Shown here piece by piece: positions 1-9,824 of a stretch of DNA of 64,000 bases. The notes under the pieces are model-generated. The model made no database searches, had not been told where the DNA came from, and saw nothing but the letters and a program-made list of their open reading frames with translations. Origin of the DNA: Timonella corticicola (GTDB lineage Bacteria > Actinomycetota > Actinomycetes > Actinomycetales > Cellulomonadaceae); contig NZ_JBHUOP010000004.1 in NCBI RefSeq assembly GCF_042683685.1, forward strand, positions 434,001-498,000. The letters run 5' to 3'. The translations under genes were made by a program, and so were the position numbers. Numbering within the stretch: position 1 is the first letter of the stretch; every line of letters begins with the position of its first letter.

Positions 1-3000
1 GACACCACGTAGCTGACCGGTCTTCTGCCAGGTTGGCAGAAAAATCCCGAGCGTCTGTGGCGCTACCGGTTCAACCTCGGCGCGCAGGGCAGCGAGCGAG
101 CGTCGCCGGAGCATTCGCAGCACATCGGCATCGCAGTACTCATGACCGGTTCCGCCCAGTTCGTCGGGCAGTAGCCGTCCCTCAACCAGATGTCCCGAGG
201 CCGTGAGCCTGCGCAACACGTCTTGGACCACTGCAACCCCGAGGCCGAACCTCGCCGCAAGGGAATCGGCGGTGAACGGCACGTGGGTGCGCGCATGCTT
301 GCGCACGAGATCGCCCAGTGGATCGGGCAAGACCTGTGTGAACGCCTCGGGCACGCCCACGGGAAGAGCGACGCCGAGGGCATCGCGCAGCCTGCCGGCA
401 TCCTCGATGGCGGCCCAGCGCACGCGACTGTCGGTCAGTCCCGCAAAACGCACCGGAATGATGCGACGGGTCCGCTCCAAATGCTCCAGGAACGTCCGGG
501 CTTGCCGTTCGCCGTATTCGGCGCGTGTGACATCGCCGCTTTGTGGCTCTGTCTCGTCCGCTACCTGCGTATCAATTGCCGACGAGTCCTCACCACCGGG
601 CATATCCTCAGTTTCCAGCATGGTGACGTTGGCAGCCGAGTCCCCGGTCGATTCGGAAGCGGGCGTCGGTGTTGGGGTTTTGTCCCTGGACGGTCCAACA
701 CCGTTGGAGGCTCCGCTGCCGACAGGAAGCTCAGTGCTATTGGGCAGTGCGGCCTTTTTGTGAGGCTCAGTGTCGTTGGGAAGGTCGGCGGGCATCGTCA
801 GCGCGATCCGGCGGGCAATATCTTCCTCGGTGTGTGGGCCAGCCCGCAGTAGGAACTCCCACACGTGCTCAGCGGTTTTAGGCGCTCGGCCAGGGGTCAG
901 GTAGCCAATCTCGGCGGCGGTCGTACGTACTGCCTCTGGGTCAAGCAGATCGGCCAAATCCCCGGAACCTTCAGCACCCAACAACTCCGCTAACAGCGCA
1001 GGGTCAAGTGTCAATGCCGCTGCCCGGCGTTCCGCAAGCGGGGCGTCGCCGTCATACAGATACTGGGCGGTGTAACCAAACAATAGTGATTGCGCGAACG
1101 GTGACGGAGTCGGCGTGGTGACCTCTACGACCCGCACCTGATTATTGCTGACCTGCGTCATCAGTTCCTTGAGAGCAGGAACATCAAAGTCGTCTTGCAG
1201 ACACTCGCGCACTGCCTCAAGCACGATGGGGAAGTCGGGGAAGTTGGCTGCGACCGAGAGCAACTGCGCTGAGCGTTGCCGCTGCTGCCATAACGGCTGA
1301 CGCTTATCGGGCCGGGCCTTGGGTAAAAGCAGCGCGCGAGCGGCAGCCTCACGGAACCGTGCCCCAAACAGCGACGAGTCACTGACCTGCTCTCGAACCA
1401 GACGAGAAACGAGGTCCGGCTCCACGAACAGGTCCTGGGCCGTGACCGACTGGTTCGACGGTTCTTCAACTTCCTCGGCAAACGGGTCAGCAAAATCCAG
1501 TAGATCGCCGGTGGTCGGGATGCGCAGCACGATCCCGTCATCCTGGTGCATGACCGAGGCATCGATCCCGTAGCGTTCGCGGATGCGATCCCCGATGATC
1601 AAGGCCCATGGGCCGTGAACCCGAGCGCCGAACGGGGTGTGGATGACAACCCGCCAATCGCCCAACTCGTCCTTGAACCGCTCCACCACGATGGTCGAAT
1701 CGCTAGGCAGGACCCCCGTCGATTCGACCTGCTCGTCTATATACCGAGCGAGGTTTTCCCGCGCGTATTGGTCCAAACCCTGCCATGTGGGGTCGTCCTC
1801 GCGACCATGCACGGTTGTGCGCAACCACTGGCCGATGGCTCGGCCAAGCTCGACCGGACGCCCCAAAGAGTCGCCCTTCCAGAATGGCAAACGCCCGGGC
1901 AGCCCCGGCGCGGGGGAGACAAGCACTCGATCTGGGGTGATCTCCTCGATGCGCCAGGTTGAGGAACCGAGCGTGAACACATCGCCCACGCGAGACTCGT
2001 AGACCATCTCCTCGTCGAGTTCACCAACGCGTTTACCGCCGCGTAGTCGTGTGGTTCGAGCATTGGGTCGTTTACCCGCTGAGGTCTGATCGATCTCAAG
2101 CGCATCCTGCTCAGACTCGGTGGCGAAATCGGTTGGAGTCGCATCATCCACAAGGAAAACACCGTAGAGTCCGCGGTCCGGAATCGTGCCCCCCGATGTC
2201 GTGGCAAGACGCAGTGCACCGGGCCTCGCCGAGAGCACGTTGGCGGTGCGGTCCCACACTATCCGCGCTCGCAACTCCCCAAAATCCTCGGAAGGATAAC
2301 GCCCGGCGAGCATGTCGAGGACAGCGTGCAGTGAAGCCTCACCCAGCGATGCAAACGGCGCGGCATATCGGATCAATGCAGCCAAATCGTCGACAATCCA
2401 CTCATCCATCGCGAGCATCGCGACGATCTGCTGCGCAAGCACATCCAACGGATTACGCACCCGATGGAACGGTTCTATGACACCCTCGCGCATCCGCTGT
2501 GCGATAACCGCCGTGGCGGGCAACTCGCCGCGATGCAGAGGGAAAATGATGCCCTTCGATATAGCACCCACCTGGTGCCCAGCGCGGCCAACGCGCTGCA
2601 AACCACTCGACACCGACGGCGGCGGACCCACCTGAACCACGAGGTCAATCGAACCCATGTCGATACCGAGTTCGAGAGATGACGTGGACACCACAGCGGG
2701 GAGTAGGCCGTTCTTGAGGTCGTTTTCAGTGCGCGTGCGTTCCGCGCGACTCATCGAACCGTGATGCGCCCGCGCAATCGCCGCCTCCACACCGGCGCTC
2801 GCGCCCGACTGCGCCTGAACCTGTGCGGCATGCAACTCGCCGGGCGGCGGAACTTCCTCACCCTGGCGGGTAGCCCACGCTTCATTGAGCCGAGCCGTGA
2901 GCCGTTCAGCCCCACGGCGGGCATTGGTGAACACGAGGGTCGAGGTGTGCTCCTCGATCAAATCCACGATCTCTTCTTCAACGTGCGGCCAAATCGAGGT

Positions 3001-3888
3001 GCGTGACCCCGCCGACATCGAAATAGCGTCCGCATCCGGGTTCGGCGTACCAGCGGGCAGTGGCGCTGAGGACAGATCAGACATATCCGGAAGCGGAACC
3101 GACACATCAATCTGGAAGGTCTTGTCGATTCGAGGGCGAACGACCGTGACTGGTCGGCCGCCCCTCTCAAGCGGGCGGCCACCAGCCAGATACTCGGCCA
3201 CTGCGGAAACCGGCTCCACCGTTGCGGAAAGGCCGATCCTGCGTGCAGGTCGCTGCAACAAGTGATCGAGCCGTTCAAGTGACAACGCGAGATGAGCGCC
3301 ACGTTTGGTGCCAGCGACATAGTGGATCTCGTCGATAATCACCGTTTCGATACCGCTCAACCCGGTGCGTGCCCCTGAGGTCAGCATCAAGAACAATGAC
3401 TCGGGTGTTGTAATCAAGATATCCGGGGGAGTCTTCGCGAACTTGCGACGCTCCGACTGGGGTGTGTCACCCGTGCGCGTGCCCACCACGATCTCGCGAG
3501 GCATCTCACCCAACCGCATACTCGCCTGCTCAATGCCGCGTAACGGCGAGCGAAGGTTCCGTTCCACGTCCGCAGCCAGAGCCTTCAGCGGGGACACATA
3601 GAGGATCTTGCAGCGTTGCGTTGGGTCGTCCAGATCAAGAGGAGACTGCGCAAGCTGATCAATCGCCCACAAAAAAGCCGCCAAAGTCTTACCCGAACCA
3701 GTCGGCGCCACAATGACCGCATGTTGACCTGCGTCAATCGCCTTCCATGCACCCGCCTGAGCAGCAGTTGGGCGTTCAAAAGCGCCTGAGAACCAGTCAC
3801 GGGTCGGCTGTGAGAAGAACCGTAGCGGGTTATCGTGGGACTCCGCTGAGATGGACTGCGATGGTGCGCTGTGATTCACGTCTTCCAT
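1..3888 (-). CDS. lhr: Lhr-type ATP-dependent helicase, C-terminus cut by window edge
   Basis: A single open frame of 1296 codons reads leftward from an ATG at 3888 and runs off the window without a stop. It has a superfamily 2 helicase core: Walker A APTGSGKT at about residues 61-68, DEIH at about 186-189, the SSLELGIDMG stretch typical of motif V, and VGRAGHQ as motif VI. The core is followed by the long winged-helix and beta-sheet region seen in Lhr proteins. Actinobacterial Lhr proteins are usually about 1500 residues, so perhaps 200 are missing. Lhr proteins are ssDNA-dependent ATPases that translocate 3' to 5' and unwind RNA:DNA hybrids; a repair role is inferred from the family. An acidic, Ser/Thr-rich linker lies at about positions 580-870 (roughly residues 1005-1105). 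It is divergent from the DUF3046-recA block. Confidence 0.93.
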   Translation of the reverse strand, partial: MEDVNHSAPSQSISAESHDNPLRFFSQPTRDWFSGAFERPTAAQAGAWKAIDAGQHAVIVAPTGSGKTLAAFLWAIDQLAQSPLDLDDPTQRCKILYVSPLKALAADVERNLRSPLRGIEQASMRLGEMPREIVVGTRTGDTPQSERRKFAKTPPDILITTPESLFLMLTSGARTGLSGIETVIIDEIHYVAGTKRGAHLALSLERLDHLLQRPARRIGLSATVEPVSAVAEYLAGGRPLERGGRPVTVVRPRIDKTFQIDVSVPLPDMSDLSSAPLPAGTPNPDADAISMSAGSRTSIWPHVEEEIVDLIEEHTSTLVFTNARRGAERLTARLNEAWATRQGEEVPPPGELHAAQVQAQSGASAGVEAAIARAHHGSMSRAERTRTENDLKNGLLPAVVSTSSLELGIDMGSIDLVVQVGPPPSVSSGLQRVGRAGHQVGAISKGIIFPLHRGELPATAVIAQRMREGVIEPFHRVRNPLDVLAQQIVAMLAMDEWIVDDLAALIRYAAPFASLGEASLHAVLDMLAGRYPSEDFGELRARIVWDRTANVLSARPGALRLATTSGGTIPDRGLYGVFLVDDATPTDFATESEQDALEIDQTSAGKRPNARTTRLRGGKRVGELDEEMVYESRVGDVFTLGSSTWRIEEITPDRVLVSPAPGLPGRLPFWKGDSLGRPVELGRAIGQWLRTTVHGREDDPTWQGLDQYARENLARYIDEQVESTGVLPSDSTIVVERFKDELGDWRVVIHTPFGARVHGPWALIIGDRIRERYGIDASVMHQDDGIVLRIPTTGDLLDFADPFAEEVEEPSNQSVTAQDLFVEPDLVSRLVREQVSDSSLFGARFREAAARALLLPKARPDKRQPLWQQRQRSAQLLSVAANFPDFPIVLEAVRECLQDDFDVPALKELMTQVSNNQVRVVEVTTPTPSPFAQSLLFGYTAQYLYDGDAPLAERRAAALTLDPALLAELLGAEGSGDLADLLDPEAVRTTAAEIGYLTPGRAPKTAEHVWEFLLRAGPHTEEDIARRIALTMPADLPNDTEPHKKAALPNSTELPVGSGASNGVGPSRDKTPTPTPASESTGDSAANVTMLETEDMPGGEDSSAIDTQVADETEPQSGDVTRAEYGERQARTFLEHLERTRRIIPVRFAGLTDSRVRWAAIEDAGRLRDALGVALPVGVPEAFTQVLPDPLGDLVRKHARTHVPFTADSLAARFGLGVAVVQDVLRRLTASGHLVEGRLLPDELGGTGHEYCDADVLRMLRRRSLAALRAEVEPVAPQTLGIFLPTWQKTGQLRGV

Positions 3889-4038
3889 TGTGTCCTGACC
3901 CTCTGACACATGCGAAACTTGGGCTCGTTTGTTACGAACTTTCGTGTGTCACCTTCCGGCAGGGCTCTGCTTCGCGAGACCCCTACGCTCCACTGCACTA
4001 CTTTGTCCGTAACGGCGCAAATATGACACCCTTAGAAC

Positions 4039-4275
4039 GTGCGAAATCGAGAATTCTGGCAACTGGTTGATGAGGTGTTCGGCGCGCAGTACGGCAGAAC
4101 CCTCGCTGGAGACCAGTACCTGACCGAGTTGGACAATCGAACCGCCGCGCAGGCCATCGATGACGGTGTTGACCCACGCGTGGTCTGGCATGCACTGTGC
4201 GATGCGCTGGATGTGCCCGATGCCAAACGGTGGGGGATCGACAAGTATCGCCAGGCACCACCTCGGGCGCGGTAG
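4039..4275 (+). CDS. DUF3046 family protein
   Basis: This 78-residue protein starts at a GTG. It matches the DUF3046 pattern: an N-terminal REFW helix, an F-G-x-x-Y-x-R-T stretch, LDNRTAAQAIDDGVDP, and a VWHALCDALDVP motif near the C-terminus. The family is small, alpha-helical, actinobacterial and of unknown function, and is typically found just upstream of recA, as here. There are no membrane segments. A dedicated promoter is not obvious; the gap to the divergent helicase gene is 150 bp. Function is unknown, and the neighbourhood only hints at DNA repair. Confidence 0.8.
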   Translation: MRNREFWQLVDEVFGAQYGRTLAGDQYLTELDNRTAAQAIDDGVDPRVVWHALCDALDVPDAKRWGIDKYRQAPPRAR

Positions 4276-4379
4276 AGATAAGCGCGCGGATCGGACTGTG
4301 AAACGTGTTGTCCAACCGCAGCGCGTGGAGCGATCCGTGGCGTGGATGACACGCGGTAGAACTCCGCCAAACAGATATT

Positions 4380-4393
4380 CGAACACTTGTTCG
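4380..4393. promoter_or_regulatory. LexA binding site (SOS box) of recA
   Basis: The sequence CGAACACTTGTTCG is a near-perfect palindrome of the CGAAC-N4-GTTCG type used by LexA in Gram-positive bacteria. It lies 153 bp before the recA ATG in a 271-bp gene-free gap. An AT-rich TATATGCT directly follows and may hold the -10 element. Repression of recA-recX by LexA is inferred. Confidence 0.9.
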
Positions 4394-4546
4394 TATATGC
4401 TGTTTCCACAGACTCAAACATTGCACTCTATCCCCGTATGTGACCGACCAATCATCGTTGTGACAACGAATGTCAGTGGGTGCGCATAGTGTGTACGAGG
4501 AATTAGCAGCGAGCCACAACCGGCTCTAAAAACTTCAAGGGAAACC

Positions 4547-5665
4547 ATGGCACTCTCGGCAGATCGTGAAAAAGCGCTCGAAGCAGCGCTCGGCCAAATT
4601 GATCGTCAGTTCGGTAAGGGCTCGATCATGCGTCTCGGTGATGACAATCGTCCAAAGGTGGAGGTCATCCCAACCGGTTCGACAGCGCTGGACGTTGCGC
4701 TTGGAATTGGTGGATTCCCGCGCGGTCGTGTTGTTGAGGTCTATGGGCCGGAATCCTCGGGTAAGACCACAATCGCTCTGCACGCGGTCGCAAACGCGCA
4801 GAAGAACGGCGGAATTGCAGCGTTCGTCGACGCGGAACACGCACTGGACCCCGAATATGCCAAGAAGCTCGGCGTGGACACCGATGCTCTGCTCGTATCG
4901 CAGCCAGACACCGGTGAGCAGGCACTCGAAATCGCGGACATGCTCGTGCGCTCCGGAGCAATCGACATCATCGTCATCGACTCCGTGGCAGCGCTGACCC
5001 CGAAGGCAGAAATCCAGGGTGAGATGGGTGACTCGCACGTTGGCCTTCAAGCGCGCCTCATGTCGCAGGCGCTGCGTAAGATCACCGGTGCACTGTCATC
5101 AACAGGTACGACCGCGATCTTCATCAACCAGTTGCGCGAGAAGATCGGCGTCATGTTTGGATCGCCTGAAACTACAACCGGTGGTAAAGCACTCAAGTTC
5201 TATGCCTCGGTACGTCTTGACATCCGTCGCATTGAAACCCTTAAAGAAGGCTCCGAACCCGTCGGTAACCGTACCCGCGTCAAGGTCGTCAAGAACAAGA
5301 TGGCGCCTCCGTTCAAGCAGGCTGAGTTCGACATCCTCTACGGAATCGGTATCTCTCGCGAGGGTGGTCTCATCGATATGGGTGTCGATCACGGTCTCGT
5401 ACGTAAGTCCGGCTCCTGGTACACCTATGAAGGTGATCAACTCGGTCAGGGCAAGGAGAACGCTCGTAAGTTCCTGCGCGACAACCCAGAACTCGCCAAC
5501 GAGATTGAGCGCCTGTTGAAGGAGAAGCTCGGCATCATTGAAGTCGAGGGAGGCGCTGAGGTAGCGCCTGCGGCGTCAGATGCCGCATCCGCCGAGAAAC
5601 CTGCGGCAAAGACCGCGAAGGCTCCAGCGGCAGAGAAGGTACCGGCCAAGACCGTTAAGAAGTAG
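4547..5665 (+). CDS. recA: Recombinase RecA
   Basis: RecA is the strand-exchange ATPase of homologous recombination and the co-protease that triggers LexA self-cleavage. The 372-residue product has Walker A GPESSGKTT at residues 67-75, the DNA-binding loop region with STGTTAIFINQLREKIG and FGSPETTTGGKALKFYAS, and a C-terminal tail rich in Ala, Lys and Glu. The ATG follows an AAGGGA ribosome site. An SOS box lies upstream, and recX follows after 9 nt, so the two are probably cotranscribed. The length is slightly above the usual 345-355 because of the tail. Confidence 0.99.
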   Translation: MALSADREKALEAALGQIDRQFGKGSIMRLGDDNRPKVEVIPTGSTALDVALGIGGFPRGRVVEVYGPESSGKTTIALHAVANAQKNGGIAAFVDAEHALDPEYAKKLGVDTDALLVSQPDTGEQALEIADMLVRSGAIDIIVIDSVAALTPKAEIQGEMGDSHVGLQARLMSQALRKITGALSSTGTTAIFINQLREKIGVMFGSPETTTGGKALKFYASVRLDIRRIETLKEGSEPVGNRTRVKVVKNKMAPPFKQAEFDILYGIGISREGGLIDMGVDHGLVRKSGSWYTYEGDQLGQGKENARKFLRDNPELANEIERLLKEKLGIIEVEGGAEVAPAASDAASAEKPAAKTAKAPAAEKVPAKTVKK

Positions 5666-5674
5666 GCATCGACC

Positions 5675-6208
5675 GTGGTATTCATCGAATACGACGAGTC
5701 CGTAATCCCCGAAGAAAGCAGGATGCGGCTCAATGATGACCTTGAGCGGGCGCGAGAGACCGCAATGCGTATTCTCGCGTCCGCTGGCCGGAGCAAAGTC
5801 GACCTGATAGCGCGTCTCGTGGACAAAGGCCACGAGGAGGGGATATGTCGGGAACTCGTGGAGCGGCTCGAAGGCGTTGGGCTTATCAACGAGTTCGAGA
5901 CAGCAGAGATGATCGCGCGTACTCGTTTCGCGGAGCGAGGCCGCTCGCGCTATGCGATTTCGGAGGAACTGAGGCGCAAAGGATTTGAGGAGCACGCGAT
6001 TATTGCTGCGCTTGATCACATCCAGCCTGAAGATGAACGCACGGTAGTCCTCGATTTAGCGCGTAAACGGCTCGCTCGAGACCACAGCGTCGATCAGGCA
6101 GCACGTATCCGCAGAGCGCTCGGACATCTGGCCCGTAAAGGATATTCTCAATCGCTCGCTATGTCGTGCATCCGGGAAGCTCTTGCTCAGGAAGAGACCC
6201 ACGACTGA
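5675..6208 (+). CDS. recX: Regulatory protein RecX
   Basis: RecX binds RecA filaments and limits their activity. The 177-residue protein shows the three-helix tandem repeats of the family: RAMRILASAGRSKVDLIARL-like start, LVERLEGVGLINEFETAEM, then ARTRFAERGRSRYAISEELRRKGF, and a C-terminal ALGHLARKGYSQSLAMSCIREAL repeat. The likely start is the GTG 9 nt after the recA stop, giving a compact SOS-regulated recA-recX unit. No abnormality was seen. Confidence 0.93.
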   Translation: MVFIEYDESVIPEESRMRLNDDLERARETAMRILASAGRSKVDLIARLVDKGHEEGICRELVERLEGVGLINEFETAEMIARTRFAERGRSRYAISEELRRKGFEEHAIIAALDHIQPEDERTVVLDLARKRLARDHSVDQAARIRRALGHLARKGYSQSLAMSCIREALAQEETHD

Positions 6209-6324
6209 CGTAAGGCGGCATCGCGTGTGATGGAGTCATGAGTGCGCCGTGGAACCATCCAGACTAATCATGCGTGTAGATTTGTGGAAGTAGAACCCAC
6301 ACGCGGCGCGGAAGGCAACAAGCC

Positions 6325-7758
6325 ATGCAGTTAGAGGAATCGGGCTTCATAGCCGCGACACTCTTCATCGCACTCATCGCGCTGCTGCTCGTATTGGCCG
6401 CACGCCGTGACGCCCGAATCATCCGTGAGCAGGCTCAAAACGAAGCCCAACGCGTCAGCGCGGAAATCGACCTCCAACGAGAAGAAATCGCTCGCAAGAA
6501 CCATGCACTCGAAACCCGTGAAGACGCACTCGACTCACGACTTGTGGTGGTTACGGAGCGTGAGGCCAACGCCGCACACGCCCTTGAGAACGTTCGGCGA
6601 AAAGCAGAACTCGTTGAGGCGGAACTCGCTCACGTTGCACAACTGACCAAGGAGAAGGCACGGCAGCTTCTCCTGGAACGTCTTGAGGCTCAGGAGGCGG
6701 AAGAGGTTCACAATGCTGTAGTGCGAACGGCAGCACGTGTGGAACGTGAGTCGGATGCAATCGCCAAGCGCATCGTGGTCGACGCGCTCGCTCGCCTGTC
6801 AGTTCCCACGAGTTCCGAATTCGCCATCGACGTGTTCGAACTTGAGTCCGAAGACCTCAAAGGCCGGATCATCGGTAAAGAGGGACGAAACATCCGCACG
6901 TTTGAGGCGGTAGCGGGTGTCGATCTGATCATTGAGGACTCATCGCGTACGGTCAAGGTTTCATCTTTTGACGGGGAGCGGCGCGATGTCGCGATCACTG
7001 CGCTGAAGGAACTACTGCGCACAGGCACCGTAACGCCGGCGCGAATCGAAGCCGAAGTCGCCCGTGCCCGCCAGTCGCTGTCCTCCCGGTCCAAGGACGC
7101 AGGTTATGCGGCGTTGGAGAGCGTTGGCGTGGGTGCCATTTCACCTGATCTGGTGCATCTGCTCGGTAGGTTGCGGTTCCGTAGTTCCTACACACAAAAC
7201 GTTCTTGACCACTCAATCGAGACTGCTCACATCGCCGGAATGATCGCTGACGAGTTAGGGCTCGATTCCGTGCTGGCACGACGCGCGGGTCTATTGCATG
7301 ACATAGGCAAGATCCTGACCCCAGCGCAGCGCGGGAGCCACGCCGCCCTTGGTGCAAAACTCGCTCAGGAGCACGGTGAATCCCCCGAAGTGGTGAATGC
7401 TATCGCTGCGCACCACGGTGATGGCGAACCGGCCACCATGGAGGCTGTCCTCGTGCAGATCGCGGACTCAATCTCGGCGGCACGCCCCGGTGCACGCAAT
7501 GACGATGCAGCCAACTACATCTCGCGGATGGAACACATCGAGTCCGAGGTTCTTTCCCTGCCTGGTGTTGTCGCCGCGATGGTTCTCTCGGCTGGTCACC
7601 AGATTCGAGTAGTCGTTGCACCAGACCAGATTGCGGACAACGAGCTTGACGCGTTCACGGACAAACTCGCAGCGCACCTTGAGAGTGCGGTGATCATCCC
7701 CGGTGAGATGGTAATCACGGTCATCCGTGAGCGGCGCTCAAGCACCACTATCGGCTGA
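6325..7758 (+). CDS. rny: Ribonuclease Y
   Basis: RNase Y is a membrane-anchored endoribonuclease that starts mRNA decay. The 477-residue product has an N-terminal membrane helix (about residues 7-27), a long charged coiled coil (about 30-140), a KH RNA-binding domain with GRIIGKEGRNIR near residue 178, and an HD domain with HSIETAH near 296 and the metal-binding LLHDIGK near 322, followed by AAHHGDGEP. It is a little shorter than the Firmicutes form (about 520 residues), mostly in the coiled coil. A GGAAGG ribosome site precedes the ATG. It lies between recX and miaB. Confidence 0.93.
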   Translation: MQLEESGFIAATLFIALIALLLVLAARRDARIIREQAQNEAQRVSAEIDLQREEIARKNHALETREDALDSRLVVVTEREANAAHALENVRRKAELVEAELAHVAQLTKEKARQLLLERLEAQEAEEVHNAVVRTAARVERESDAIAKRIVVDALARLSVPTSSEFAIDVFELESEDLKGRIIGKEGRNIRTFEAVAGVDLIIEDSSRTVKVSSFDGERRDVAITALKELLRTGTVTPARIEAEVARARQSLSSRSKDAGYAALESVGVGAISPDLVHLLGRLRFRSSYTQNVLDHSIETAHIAGMIADELGLDSVLARRAGLLHDIGKILTPAQRGSHAALGAKLAQEHGESPEVVNAIAAHHGDGEPATMEAVLVQIADSISAARPGARNDDAANYISRMEHIESEVLSLPGVVAAMVLSAGHQIRVVVAPDQIADNELDAFTDKLAAHLESAVIIPGEMVITVIRERRSSTTIG

Positions 7759-7897
7759 TCGCATTGAGGGACACCGGATCCACTCCGAAGATCAGGCAGG
7801 CACTCGAACGGTATCGGAGTTCATGCCCGCTCGATGTGACCGATCTAGCCGCCTATGGATTGCGTGAAAGAACACCCAACCACGTATTCTGAAGATG

Positions 7898-9598
7898 ATG
7901 TCTGAGAAACTTCCTTTCCCCCACCTACCGGGAGCCGTCGCGCTGGACGCCCCCGGAATCACGCCGCTCGACCTGTCCAACACTCAGATCGACACGCTGC
8001 CTGATGCATCCCACAGCGAGCGTACCTATGTGGTCAAGACACTTGGCTGCCAGATGAACGTGCACGACTCAGAGCACATGGCCGGGATGCTCGAACAATC
8101 CGGCTACCGCAAGGCGTCCTTGGACGAGGAAGCTCGCAACGAGTTTGACGTGATTGTCATCAACACCTGCGCGGTTCGTGAGAACGCGGCCAACAAACTG
8201 TATGGAAACCTCGGACAACTCGCGGCCATCAAGAATAGGCGTCCGGGCATGCAGATCGCGGTGGGTGGCTGCCTCGCCCAGAAGGACCGCAATACGATTG
8301 TGGAGCGGGCTCCATGGGTGGACGTGGTGTTTGGTACGCACAACCTAGACGTGCTGCCGGTGCTGCTTGAGCGCGCTCGCCACAACGAGGCCGCTCAGGT
8401 CGAGATTGCTGAATCGCTTCAGGTGTTTCCCTCGACCCTGCCCACGAAGCGTGAATCGGTCTTCGCTGGTTGGGTCTCGATCTCGGTGGGGTGCAACAAC
8501 ACCTGTACGTTCTGCATCGTGCCGCATCTGCGCGGTAAGGAACGCGACCGTCGTCCTGGCCAGGTGCTCGCGGAAATTGAGGCTCTGGTGGCTCAGGGCG
8601 CAATTGAGATCACGCTGCTTGGCCAGAACGTGAACTCGTATGGCGTGGAGTTCGGTGACCGTGGCGCATTTGCGAAGTTGCTGCGCGCCTGCGGTGAGAT
8701 CGAGGGCTTGGAGCGCGTGCGCTTTACCTCGCCGCACCCTGCAGCCTTCACCGATGACGTGATCGACGCTATGGCCGAGACTGCGAACGTCATGCCGCAA
8801 CTGCACATGCCATTGCAGTCCGGGTCGGACCGGATCTTGCGGGCCATGCGTCGCTCCTACCGTTCCACGAAATTCCTTGGAATCTTGGACCGTGTGCGCG
8901 ACAAGATGCCGCATGCCTCAATCACCACAGATATCATCGTCGGTTTCCCGGGCGAGACCGATGAGGACTTTGAAGAGACCTTGCGCGTGGTGGAAGCCTC
9001 ACGCTTCTCGTCTGCGTTCACGTTCCAGTATTCGCCGCGGCCTGGGACTCCCGCCGCCGATCTGCCGGATCAACTGCCAAAGAAGGTTGTTCAGGAACGC
9101 TATGAGCGCCTGATGGAACTTCAGGACCGTGTCAGCGCCCAGGAGAGCGAGAAGCTTGTGGGCACAACCGTGAATGTTCTGATCACCGAGGGTGCTGGCC
9201 GTAAGGGCGAGGAGACTCGACGTCTCACAGGCCGCGCCGAAGACAACCGCCTGGTACACATCGCGGTGCCGCAGCATGTTGCGAACCTCGTGGAGACCGG
9301 TGATGTTATGCCAGGCGACCCGCGGCTTGCCGACGACATTCCAGTTGATCTGCCACGTCCGGGTGATGTGGTGACGGCTCAGGTCACGAAGGGTGCGCCG
9401 TATCACCTTGTCGCCGATTCGACTCTTGCTGAGGGCGGGCCGTACTCGGTGCGACGCACGCGAGCAGGCGATGCGTGGGCGAAGCGCGAGAAAACCAAGT
9501 TGGGTATCCTCGCGGAGGAACACTCCCACGGCCCCTCCCAGCCGACCGCACCCGGTGGTGGCGTCATGCTTGGTATCCCGACCATCCGCTCCAACTGA
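7898..9598 (+). CDS. miaB: tRNA-2-methylthio-N6-dimethylallyladenosine synthase MiaB
   Basis: MiaB is a radical-SAM methylthiotransferase that modifies A37 of tRNAs after MiaA has added the isopentenyl group. Seen are the N-terminal cluster cysteines (TLGCQMN, NTCAVRE, GGCLAQKD), the radical-SAM motif CNNTCTFC near residue 200, and a C-terminal TRAM region. The C-terminus extends about 60 residues beyond the usual end, and the N-terminus has about 45 residues before the first domain. Two in-frame ATGs exist, at 7895 and 7898. The second lies 7 nt after TATTCT, consistent with a leaderless transcript. Its partner miaA is 6.4 kb away, separated by accessory genes. Confidence 0.97.
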   Translation: MSEKLPFPHLPGAVALDAPGITPLDLSNTQIDTLPDASHSERTYVVKTLGCQMNVHDSEHMAGMLEQSGYRKASLDEEARNEFDVIVINTCAVRENAANKLYGNLGQLAAIKNRRPGMQIAVGGCLAQKDRNTIVERAPWVDVVFGTHNLDVLPVLLERARHNEAAQVEIAESLQVFPSTLPTKRESVFAGWVSISVGCNNTCTFCIVPHLRGKERDRRPGQVLAEIEALVAQGAIEITLLGQNVNSYGVEFGDRGAFAKLLRACGEIEGLERVRFTSPHPAAFTDDVIDAMAETANVMPQLHMPLQSGSDRILRAMRRSYRSTKFLGILDRVRDKMPHASITTDIIVGFPGETDEDFEETLRVVEASRFSSAFTFQYSPRPGTPAADLPDQLPKKVVQERYERLMELQDRVSAQESEKLVGTTVNVLITEGAGRKGEETRRLTGRAEDNRLVHIAVPQHVANLVETGDVMPGDPRLADDIPVDLPRPGDVVTAQVTKGAPYHLVADSTLAEGGPYSVRRTRAGDAWAKREKTKLGILAEEHSHGPSQPTAPGGGVMLGIPTIRSN

Positions 9599-9824
9599 CA
9601 CAAAGCACAGTTTCGAATCCTATCTCTCTGTTCAACTCAGTGGGGCAGATCCCAAGCATGTGATGCACAAGAGGTCATGCGGTCTTGTCGTGTTCTGGTG
9701 CGGCCTCAGACACGAGATTTAGTGATACGAGATTTCCGTCGATATATGGTGCAACGTGGGAGAATCTGATCATCGTGCAGCGATGAAGTGGTTCGCACGC
9801 ATTCACCAATTAACGGAGTATGTC
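9599..9824. other. Gene-free gap before the accessory cassette
   Basis: These 226 bp carry no convincing gene or terminator hairpin. A direct repeat ACGAGATTT occurs at 9712-9720 and 9727-9735, about 90 bp before the next start, and could be a regulator site. Nothing else was recognised. Confidence 0.4.

Noticed and set aside
3938..3953. LexA-like site before the Lhr gene (ACGAACTTTCGT)
   Set aside because: Only short 5-bp arms with a 2-bp spacer are present and the GAAC-N4-GTTC form is missing.
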